The notes under the pieces are model-generated. The model saw only the letters and a list, made by a program, of their open reading frames with translations, did not search any database and was not told where the DNA came from. The position numbers were made by a program, and so were the translations under genes. From Clostridia bacterium (GTDB lineage Bacteria > Bacillota > Clostridia > Oscillospirales > CAG-272), in assembly GCA_017504995.1 (NCBI GenBank), contig JAFVQC010000026.1:1-33858 (forward strand): 33,858 nucleotides of DNA, written 5' to 3'. Shown one piece after another: positions 23,395 to 28,896 of this stretch (position 1 is its first letter; each line of letters opens with the position of its first letter).

Positions 23395-24192
23395 ATGAAA
23401 CAATGTAAGGTGTGCCAAACGGTTGTAGAGGACGAGGCGAGGTTTTGCCCGAAGTGCGGAGCGATGCTGGAGCAAGCGGAGCCAAAGACGGTTATTTCTC
23501 CCGCAAGCACTTCTTGGAATGAGGTGAAGCAAGAGCCGTCGGTAGAGAAGGAAACGGCGGCAGTTACGGAACAAAAGAAAAGTGGGTTGGCGACGGCGGC
23601 ACTGGTTTTGGGTATTGTGGGTATATCCCTCTCGTTTATCCCGTTTATCGGTGTGGCTTCCTTGGTGCTTGGCGTGCTGGGTATCGTTTTCGGTATCATC
23701 GCACTGCGCCGCAATCTTTCTTTACCTAAATCCATCGTGGGCTTAAGCTTGGCTTCCATTGGACTTGTGATCGCGTTGCTCATACAGATTATTTTCTTTG
23801 CGGCTTTGGGAGTAGCCCTGAGAGAGCTTGAGCTGGAAGAATTTTCCCAGTCGCAAACGAATTCTTGGAAAAGTTCCCAGTCGCAAACGAATTCTTGGGA
23901 AAGCAAGCTTTCGATTGAGATCGGGGAATTTGAGGTGATCGACAATCAATATTTGGATGAACCCAAGCTGACGGTTACGGTGAGGAATAAGACGGACGAA
24001 AGAATCTCCGTTTATATCGAGATTGAGGCAATCGATAAGAACGGTTACCGACTGGAGGACGACTGGCGTTATATTAAAGACCTGGGAGCAGGGAATAGCG
24101 AGCGAGTCGACTTCTTTACTTACGTGGATGAGGACATTCTCGACGATATGAAAAACGCGACCTTTGAAATTGTGGAAGTGGAAATTGATTGA
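23395..24192 (+). CDS. Zinc-ribbon membrane protein with extracytoplasmic beta domain
   Basis: The protein has 265 residues, start after GAAAGGAGAACGGC. The N-terminal zinc ribbon (CKVCQ, 12 residues, CPKCG) is followed by a linker, then a membrane region of the DUF4190 kind (GLATAALVLGIVGISLSFIPFIGVASLVLGVLGIVFGIIALRRN, then a third helix). A short spacer with a duplicated SQSQTNSW motif leads to a C-terminal beta domain (FEVIDNQYLDEPKLTVTVRNKTDERISVYIEIEAIDKNGYRL) resembling FxLYD/DUF4352-type modules. The likely topology is zinc ribbon inside and beta domain outside. Function is unknown. A strong terminator follows. Confidence 0.8.
   Translation: MKQCKVCQTVVEDEARFCPKCGAMLEQAEPKTVISPASTSWNEVKQEPSVEKETAAVTEQKKSGLATAALVLGIVGISLSFIPFIGVASLVLGVLGIVFGIIALRRNLSLPKSIVGLSLASIGLVIALLIQIIFFAALGVALRELELEEFSQSQTNSWKSSQSQTNSWESKLSIEIGEFEVIDNQYLDEPKLTVTVRNKTDERISVYIEIEAIDKNGYRLEDDWRYIKDLGAGNSERVDFFTYVDEDILDDMKNATFEIVEVEID
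23844..23903 (+). repeat. 30-bp in-frame tandem duplication
   Basis: Two 30-bp copies (23844-23873, 23874-23903) differ at one base and encode SQSQTNSWKS and SQSQTNSWES, in the spacer between membrane helix and beta domain. Confidence 0.9.
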
Positions 24193-24198
24193 TAGTAA

Positions 24199-24238
24199 AA
24201 ACCATCGGCACGTTAGTGTGCCGATGGTTTTTTGCGTT
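24199..24238 (+). terminator. Rho-independent terminator
   Basis: An 11-bp perfect stem ACCATCGGCAC / GTGCCGATGGT (24201-24211, 24218-24228), 6-nt loop, then TTTTTTGCGTTT. Confidence 0.92.
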
Positions 24239-24283
24239 TCAAAGTTAAGTATTTAATTGTTAGGAAATTCTTTGAAAGAGTCC

Positions 24284-24338
24284 GGAGAAAACTTTCTTTC
24301 AAGAAAGTTTTCTTTGGCGCGTCCTCGCGTCCCCACGT
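24284..24338 (-). repeat. A unit, copy 7 (divergent, downstream of mtnN)
   Basis: Read on the minus strand after mtnN: GAGGACGTGGGGACGCGAGGACGCG (GAGGACG-type prefix), then hairpin AGAAAACTTTCT / AGAAAGTTTTCT (24313-24286) with loop TGAA. The stem sequence differs fully from other copies but pairing and position after a stop codon are kept. Confidence 0.65.
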
Positions 24339-24340
24339 CC

Positions 24341-25030
24341 TCATATCTCAAAGAACTTTTCAATCAATTCTTGGGATTGCTTGGCGGCGCGGCGGCAAAG
24401 CTCGGGGTATTCCATCGTACCCGCTTGGCTGTCGGCGTTATCCGAGATACAGCGGATCACGGCAAACTCCACGCCGTTCACGTAGCAGACGTGTCCGATG
24501 GCAGCTCCTTCCATTTCGCAGGCGACGGCGCCGAAGGTGTTACGGATATAAGCTTTCTTGGCGGCGTCCGCAATGAATTGGTCGCCCGACGCGACAACAC
24601 CCCGAAGGGTTTTCTTGCCAAGAGAAGCAGCGGTCTGTTCAATGGCATCGGCAAGGGCAGCGGACGCGGGGATATTGACGATATTGATGCCCGAGATCAA
24701 CCCCACGGGATCGCCAAGAGGAGAGGTGTCCATGTCGTGCTCTACTACGGCGGTGGAAATGGCAATATCCAACAGTCCCAGCTCGTCGCACAGCGTTCCC
24801 GCCACGCCCGTGTTGATGATCCGATCCACTCCGTAGCGAAGGATCATGGTTTGGGCGCAAATGGCGGCAAAGACCTTTCCGATCCCGCATTGCGCAACCA
24901 CGACCTCGTGTCCGCGGATCGTTCCCGAAACGAATTCCACGCCGCTGACCGTCTCTTTTTTTGCGTTTTCTACCAGCGATTTGAGCGCGTCGGTCTCCAC
25001 GCTCATCGCCCCGATGATTCCTGTTTTCAT
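24341..25030 (-). CDS. mtnN: 5'-methylthioadenosine/S-adenosylhomocysteine nucleosidase
   Basis: The protein has 229 residues. ATG at 25030 follows AAAGGAGTTTAT; the frame extends into a repeat upstream but without support. It cleaves MTA and SAH to adenine plus the thioribose or homocysteine product, in methionine salvage and AI-2 precursor formation. Signatures are MKTGIIGAMSVETDAL (catalytic Glu12), AQCGIGKVFAA, GVAGTL, CEMEGAAIGHVCY (substrate-binding Met-Glu) and the catalytic Asp in ISDNAD. The length is normal for the family. It stands alone; its leader carries a dispersed repeat (25051-25110). Confidence 0.95.
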   Translation of the reverse strand: MKTGIIGAMSVETDALKSLVENAKKETVSGVEFVSGTIRGHEVVVAQCGIGKVFAAICAQTMILRYGVDRIINTGVAGTLCDELGLLDIAISTAVVEHDMDTSPLGDPVGLISGINIVNIPASAALADAIEQTAASLGKKTLRGVVASGDQFIADAAKKAYIRNTFGAVACEMEGAAIGHVCYVNGVEFAVIRCISDNADSQAGTMEYPELCRRAAKQSQELIEKFFEI

Positions 25031-25050
25031 ATAAACTCCTTTGTTTTTTC

Positions 25051-25110
25051 TTGGGGCGTTGCCCCAAACCCCACTTAAAAACTTTTTGAAAAAATTTTTT
25101 AAGAATTTCA
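25051..25110 (-). repeat. Hairpin repeat in the mtnN leader
   Basis: On the minus strand: an A/T-rich stem CTTAAAAAA / TTTTTAAG with TTTCAAAAAG inside, then TGGGGTTTGGGGC and TTGGGGC GTT GCCCCAA (25051-25067), ending about 20 nt before the mtnN start codon. From memory, similar GC hairpins with A/T stems are widespread intergenic repeats in Clostridia. No promoter for mtnN was recognised upstream of it. Confidence 0.55.
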
Positions 25111-25144
25111 AAAACTTTCAAACGATTTTGTTTTTTGTTTCTTC

Positions 25145-25243
25145 GCGTCCAAAACCTTCGGTACAGCGGGAGGAGCAAGCCCCTCCCCTACCGTGATTCG
25201 TATGATACTTTCCTATCCTTTCCGCATCCAAAACCTTCGGTAC
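25145..25243. repeat. 20-bp direct repeats flanking a B hairpin (GGGAGG stem)
   Basis: GCGTCCAAAACCTTCGGTAC at 25145-25164 recurs at 25224-25243 with one change (GCATCC). Between them lies GGGAGG (25168-25173), loop AGCAAGCC, CCTCCC (25182-25187), CTACC. The 79-bp spacing suggests duplication accompanying the hairpin's arrival. Confidence 0.7.
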
Positions 25244-25247
25244 GCCT

Positions 25248-25341
25248 TTTTCCAAAGATGCCGCAGGCATCTTTGGAAAAGACAACTTTGATTTTTCGGC
25301 AAAGCCGAAACCTTGCGAAAGCGCAAGGACATCAAAGTTGT
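25248..25341. repeat. Hairpin plus three-way-junction inverted repeat
   Basis: A 15-bp perfect stem with loop GCA (25248-25280) is followed by an 11-bp stem ACAACTTTGAT / ATCAAAGTTGT (25282-25292, 25331-25341). That stem encloses two further hairpins: TTCGGC AAA GCCGAA (25295-25309) and CCTTGCG / CGCAAGG (25311-25328). The fold is equally possible on either strand. No known RNA family was recognised. Confidence 0.6.
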
Positions 25342-25374
25342 TGTGTCCGAAGTTTTTTACATTAGAGGAAAACA

Positions 25375-25504
25375 AACGGATTCGGTTATGCCCAAAGAAT
25401 AGAAACGAGAAATACGAATTCCAAGAAATTGCTTGCAAGTTCTTGGAAGGGTTATAGGGAAACCTTCTCGAAAGAAGGTTTCCCTAACGCATCCTAACGC
25501 ATCC
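25375..25504 (-). repeat. A unit, copy 6 (downstream of the ABC-F gene)
   Basis: On the minus strand after the stop codon: two GGATGCGTT prefixes, hairpin AGGGAAACCTTCT / AGAAGGTTTCCCT with loop TTCG (25485-25456), CCAAGAACTTG with GCAATTTCTTGG, then TTCTATTCTTTGGGCATAACCG. Here the DnaA box is lost (TGGGCATAA instead of TGTGGATAA). The stem shows compensating changes relative to copies 1-5. Confidence 0.83.
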
Positions 25505-27436
25505 TCATATTTCCTCATAAATTTCCAACAAACGCTCTTCAAGGGCGTTCTTTTTTGTATCCAGCTCGGCGAGGCGGAGGTAATCGTAGGCGGCGTCTCC
25601 ATTCATTTCGGTTTCGATTGCTTCCAGCTCGGTCTCCAGCTTTTCGGCTTCGGCGCGAAGCCGTTCCAAGCGGTTTTTCTGCTTCCGTGCCTCGGCTTGC
25701 TCCTGCTTGTTTTTCAGATACTGTTCCTTTTGCGTCGAGGGCTTACTTTCGGCGGTTGCCGTTTGGGGAGCGTTCTCCGTCAGCTCGCGGCGCCCGCGTT
25801 CACGGCACAGCTCGTCGTAGCCCTCGCCCGTATGGGGAACGGCAAAATCCACGATCCCCGAGGGGGTCAGATCCAAGATACGGGTTGCCAGCTTGCCGAT
25901 GAAATAGCGGTCGTGAGACACCGTGATCACCGTTCCGTCAAAGCTTGACAGGGCGGCTTCCAGCGCCTCTCTGGAATCGATATCCAAGTGGTTGGTTGGC
26001 TCGTCCAGAATCAGCAGATTCATGTCGGAGAGGATCAGCTTGGCAAGGGTCAGTCTCGCTCGCTCGCCGCCACTCAGCTCGCCTACTGATTTGAACACGT
26101 CCTCGCCGATGAAGCGAAATTGGGCGAGGGTATTGCGAATCGTCAACTCGGTCAGCGTGGGATAGGCGTTCCAAAGCTCGTCAAGAACGGTATTGGAGGG
26201 CGTCAGATTTTGGTTTTCCTGATCGTAGTATCCGACCTGAACGTTATAACCCGCCTCAATATAACCGCTTTGTGGGATCAGCTTGCCCAACATCAATTTG
26301 ATCAGCGTGGATTTTCCGCATCCGTTGGGACCGACGAGGAATAGGCGATCGTTTCGTTTCACCAAAAAGGAAACACGGGACAGCAGGGGCTTTCCCTCGT
26401 AGCCGAAGGTCACGTCCTTGACGGTCAGCACGTCGTTTCCGCTGACCGTTGAGGAAGAAAACTGCATACGGATCGCTCTTGGCGCTTCCTTTGGACGCTC
26501 CAGTCTGACCATTTTATCCAGCATCTTTTGGCGGCTTTCGGCGGCAATGATGTTTTTCTCCCGATTCCATTGCCGTTGTTTTGCAATATACGCTTCCTGC
26601 CTTGCGATTTCCTTCTGTTGGTTTTTATAGTGCTTTTCCTCGATCTCGCGATCGATCTTTCTCTGCGCCATGCTTTTGGTGTAATTGCCGTTGTAGAGCT
26701 TGCCCCGAAGATGCTCGATGTGCAGGGTCTTGCTCGTGACGCGATCCAGAAAATATCGGTCGTGAGAGATCACCAACACGCACTTTTTATAGCTTGCCAA
26801 AAAGCTTTCCAGCCATCCGAGGGTCTCCATATCCAGATGGTTGGTTGGCTCATCCAGCATCAGCACGTCCGGCTCGCGGCAAAGCTCTCTGGAAAGAGCC
26901 AAGCGGGTACGCTGACCGCCGCTTAAAGAGGAAAAGGGGCGTTCCATCGTTGCTTCGTCGAAGCCCATTTTCAGCAGGGTAGAGGCGCACCGTCCGCGGA
27001 ATTCCAATCCGCCTTGGCGAATGAAGCTCTCGTTCAGCGCCGTGTACTCCGAAACCAAAGAGGATTCGGTTCGATCTTGTTCGGTATTGGATTTTAACAG
27101 CCGTTCCAATTGTGAAAGGCGCGCTTCCGCTTCCAATAGCTCGGGGAAGGAGTGATACATGACCTCAAGGGCGGTGGCGTCGCCGTCTTCGCCTTGAAAG
27201 TCGCAGAAGGCATCGTCCTGCCGAAGAACGCCGACGGTCTTATTCTTGGAAAGGTAGACTGCCCCTTCGTCAGGCTCTTGTTCTCCAAGGATCAGGCGAA
27301 ACAGGGTGGATTTTCCACATCCGTTCGCTCCGATGATGCCGAGGCGGTCGCCCTCGTCCAAGGAAAAGGTAATATCCTTCAGAAGCGGCTTCGTGCCGAA
27401 GGAAAGGGAAAGATGGTCAACAGTTAATACGATCAT
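25505..27436 (-). CDS. ABC-F family ATPase (YdiF-like)
   Basis: The protein has 643 residues with no membrane segment. Two ABC domains carry Walker A GANGCGKST and GPNGCGKST, signatures LSGGQRTRLALSREL and LSGGERARLTLAKLI, and Walker B MLDEPTNHLD and ILDEPTNHLD. The linker between them is the charged ABC-F arm (IDREIEEKHYKNQQKEIARQEAYIAKQRQWNREKNIIAAESRQKM) that reaches the ribosomal P-site tRNA. A C-terminal coiled coil (about 565-640) resembles YdiF/Uup. ABC-F proteins act on ribosomes in translation regulation or antibiotic protection; no resistance subtype is claimed. It starts 12 bp after the S24 repressor stop, so both form one transcription unit. Confidence 0.93.
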   Translation of the reverse strand: MIVLTVDHLSLSFGTKPLLKDITFSLDEGDRLGIIGANGCGKSTLFRLILGEQEPDEGAVYLSKNKTVGVLRQDDAFCDFQGEDGDATALEVMYHSFPELLEAEARLSQLERLLKSNTEQDRTESSLVSEYTALNESFIRQGGLEFRGRCASTLLKMGFDEATMERPFSSLSGGQRTRLALSRELCREPDVLMLDEPTNHLDMETLGWLESFLASYKKCVLVISHDRYFLDRVTSKTLHIEHLRGKLYNGNYTKSMAQRKIDREIEEKHYKNQQKEIARQEAYIAKQRQWNREKNIIAAESRQKMLDKMVRLERPKEAPRAIRMQFSSSTVSGNDVLTVKDVTFGYEGKPLLSRVSFLVKRNDRLFLVGPNGCGKSTLIKLMLGKLIPQSGYIEAGYNVQVGYYDQENQNLTPSNTVLDELWNAYPTLTELTIRNTLAQFRFIGEDVFKSVGELSGGERARLTLAKLILSDMNLLILDEPTNHLDIDSREALEAALSSFDGTVITVSHDRYFIGKLATRILDLTPSGIVDFAVPHTGEGYDELCRERGRRELTENAPQTATAESKPSTQKEQYLKNKQEQAEARKQKNRLERLRAEAEKLETELEAIETEMNGDAAYDYLRLAELDTKKNALEERLLEIYEEI

Positions 27437-27448
27437 AGAAAATCCTTA

Positions 27449-28060
27449 TTACAATTTGATTTTTACTTCCCGCGCTACGCCGAGAATCCTTGCCTCCCCT
27501 GACTCAAAATCGTCGGTGGTGAGGTGGATCGGGTCATAGTCCTCGTTTTCGGGAAGGAGGTAGACGTTTTTTTGGGAGCGTTGGAATCGCTTGACGGTGG
27601 CGCTGTCACCGCCTACGAGGCAGGCGACGATCTCGCCGTTCTCGGCGTACTGTTGCTTGTGGAACAGCACGAGAGAGCCGTCCACCATGCCGATGTTTTT
27701 CATGCTGTCGCCCAGTACCTTCAGGTAGAAGTATTCATCGGAATCCTCTACGTCAGCAGGCTCGTAGCCCAGCAGCGTTTCGTTGGTGATGATCGGGAAG
27801 CCTGCCCGAATCTCGCCGATAATGGGGACGTTTTTCTCCCGACGAAGGGAAGGGAGGCTTTTCGGCTCTGCTCCGTCCAGTAAATATTCCAGAGAAACGC
27901 CGAAATGCTCCGCGATCCGCATCAGCTTATCCGCCTTGGGAACGGATCGACCGCTTTTCCAATCGGAAAAGGTGCTGGCGGAAATCCCCGTGGCTTTGGA
28001 TACGCGGTAAACGGTGGTTTGATTGATTTTCAGAAGATGTTCAAAATTACGATAACTCAT
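27449..28060 (-). CDS. LexA-like (S24 peptidase) helix-turn-helix repressor
   Basis: The protein has 203 residues. The N-terminal XRE-type helix-turn-helix (about 1-62, INQTTVYRVSKATGISASTFSDWKSGRSVPKADKLMRIAEHFGVSLEYLLDG) is the phage-repressor type, not the winged helix of true LexA. The C-terminal S24 domain has a cleavage site Ala86-Gly87 (GEIRAGFP), nucleophile Ser119 in LGDSM and general base Lys157 in SATVKRF. It should therefore self-cleave when RecA filaments form. GGAGAG precedes ATG. It is first in an operon with the ABC-F gene and lies opposite the 28253-28802 genes, with shared operators at 28094-28136. Confidence 0.93.
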   Translation of the reverse strand: MSYRNFEHLLKINQTTVYRVSKATGISASTFSDWKSGRSVPKADKLMRIAEHFGVSLEYLLDGAEPKSLPSLRREKNVPIIGEIRAGFPIITNETLLGYEPADVEDSDEYFYLKVLGDSMKNIGMVDGSLVLFHKQQYAENGEIVACLVGGDSATVKRFQRSQKNVYLLPENEDYDPIHLTTDDFESGEARILGVAREVKIKL

Positions 28061-28093
28061 AGCGCTCTCCTGCCGTCATTTTTCACAAATATT

Positions 28094-28136
28094 TCGGAAA
28101 TTCGAAATAACACTTGACAATAGTTCGGATTTCCGA
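28094..28136. promoter_or_regulatory. Two operator-like palindromes, likely S24-repressor sites
   Basis: O1 TCGGAAATTCGA (28094-28105, in a larger TATTTCG...CGAAATA palindrome) and O2 TCGGATTTCCGA (28125-28136, perfect 5-2-5 palindrome) share the pattern TCGGAwwTyCGA. Their centres are 31 bp apart, close to three helical turns, which would favour cooperative binding. O2 fills the spacer between -35 and -10 of the plus-strand promoter. O1 lies in the untranslated leader of the repressor mRNA. Confidence 0.65.
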
Positions 28137-28142
28137 TATAAT
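28114..28142 (+). promoter_or_regulatory. Consensus plus-strand promoter of the Cys-rich/sigma-like genes
   Basis: TTGACA at 28114-28119, a 17-nt spacer containing operator O2, and TATAAT at 28137-28142. Predicted start near 28149, running through the opposing repressor promoter. Confidence 0.85.
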
Positions 28143-28158
28143 GGATGCATACAAGATT

Positions 28159-28187
28159 ATTATACATCTTCTTGGGAGTTTTGTCAA
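28159..28187 (-). promoter_or_regulatory. Consensus minus-strand promoter of the repressor/ABC-F operon
   Basis: On the minus strand, TTGACA (28187-28182), a 17-nt spacer and TATAAT (28164-28159). Predicted start near 28152, so its transcript runs through the plus-strand promoter and both operators before the repressor start codon at 28060. Confidence 0.85.
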
Positions 28188-28252
28188 GAAATTTCGAAAA
28201 TATTTATGATAAAATAGTATAGAAGAGAAAGAAAGGAGGAAAAACGAAGAAA

Positions 28253-28384
28253 ATGTGTGATATTTGCGGAAGAATCCGATGCCCTGCGGGCTGTCCCGCG
28301 TATGAGCCTATTTCAAGAAAAAGCGGAAGAAAGCGAGAAAAAGCAAAAGGCTCGTGGGACTTTTGTTTGATTTCGAAAAAATAA
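28253..28384 (+). CDS. Cys-rich micro-protein (43 aa)
   Basis: ATG at 28253 follows AAGGAGG (spacing about 14, somewhat long). The sequence begins MCDICGRIRCPAGCPAYEP: four Cys in C..C....C...C spacing suggest a single zinc-knuckle. The rest is a basic helix (SRKSGRKREKAKGS) and a short tail. Short 'MC..C......CP..P' starts recur in phage and mobile-element hypothetical proteins of Firmicutes (from memory). It is transcribed from the repressor-controlled promoter and precedes the sigma-like gene by 61 bp. Its function is unknown; a DNA-, RNA- or protein-binding regulator is conceivable. Confidence 0.6.
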   Translation: MCDICGRIRCPAGCPAYEPISRKSGRKREKAKGSWDFCLISKK

Positions 28385-28445
28385 TACAGGAGAGATTCAT
28401 AAGGAAATACGAATGGGTGGCGACACGTAGAGAGGGGGGAGTGCC

Positions 28446-28802
28446 ATGGAAAACTCGTCGGTTTCTCAAGAGGAAATTCGAGAGATGGATAATTATTTGA
28501 AGGGATATCGGTTGAATCAGCGACTTTTGCGCATGGACCGTTATGAGAGGGCTTACTTGGGGGGAGAGGACAACGAGGATGACGTGCCCGGCGAGCTTCC
28601 CTTGGCGCGCGCCAGAATGTTTGAGGTGCGGCAATTTATTATGGGAATGAAAAACAGCGACGAAAAGCTGTTGTTATATTACCATTATATTAAAGGAGAA
28701 AGCGTGGAAAAATGCGCGGAGCTGTTGGGCATCGCCCGTAGCAGCGGATTTCGTTTGAAGAAGAGGGGGCTAAAGCAGGCGGTAGAGCATAGAAGAAGAT
28801 AA
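28446..28802 (+). CDS. Sigma-70 region-4-like / phage-type transcriptional regulator (118 aa)
   Basis: Start ATG at 28446 follows GAGGGGGGAGTGCC. The N-terminal half is charged and helical (EEIREMDNYLKGYRLNQRLLRMDRYERAY). The C-terminal half reads RQFIMGMKNSDEKLLLYYHYIKGESVEKCAELLGIARSSGFRLKKRGLKQAV. That is a sigma-region-4-like helix-turn-helix preceded by the 'lLyyhYi.G.S.e.cA..Lg.sr' pattern of phage late regulators (RinA/ArpU/DUF1492 types). It is second in the repressor-controlled unit, so it may relay derepression to further genes outside the window. Confidence 0.7.
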   Translation: MENSSVSQEEIREMDNYLKGYRLNQRLLRMDRYERAYLGGEDNEDDVPGELPLARARMFEVRQFIMGMKNSDEKLLLYYHYIKGESVEKCAELLGIARSSGFRLKKRGLKQAVEHRRR

Positions 28803-28804
28803 AA

Positions 28805-28848
28805 CAAAAAGCAGACACGCTTGCGCTGATGCGTAGGCGTGTCTGCCG
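28805..28848 (-). terminator. Terminator of the glycerophosphodiesterase-like gene
   Basis: A 10-bp perfect stem GCAGACACGC / GCGTGTCTGC (28809-28818, 28836-28845) is followed on the minus strand by TTTTTGTTTT. The T-tract is on the minus side, so it belongs to the gene ending at 28897. The plus-strand sigma-like gene has no T-tract there. Confidence 0.75.
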
Positions 28849-28896
28849 CTGTGAAACTATTTGAGATTAAATTTTTGTGGTGTAATTTTTATTGCG

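Noticed and set aside
25031..25434. SAM/SAH-type riboswitch upstream of mtnN
   Set aside because: The structures there are simple hairpins and a three-way junction shared with repeat DNA. None of the conserved core bases of known SAM or SAH riboswitches could be identified.
10717..25485. A-unit hairpins as ordinary rho-independent terminators
   Set aside because: Stems are strong and placed after stop codons, but none is followed by a T-tract in either direction, so the standard mechanism is not supported. They are listed as repeats.
27449..28060. Canonical SOS LexA
   Set aside because: The DNA-binding part is an XRE-type helix-turn-helix, not the LexA winged helix, and the operators do not match the CGAACNNNNGTTCG box of firmicute LexA.
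25505..28802. A complete prophage or integrative element
   Set aside because: Only regulatory genes are present. No integrase, terminase, capsid or relaxase gene and no attachment-site pair was found; flanking genes look like host genes.
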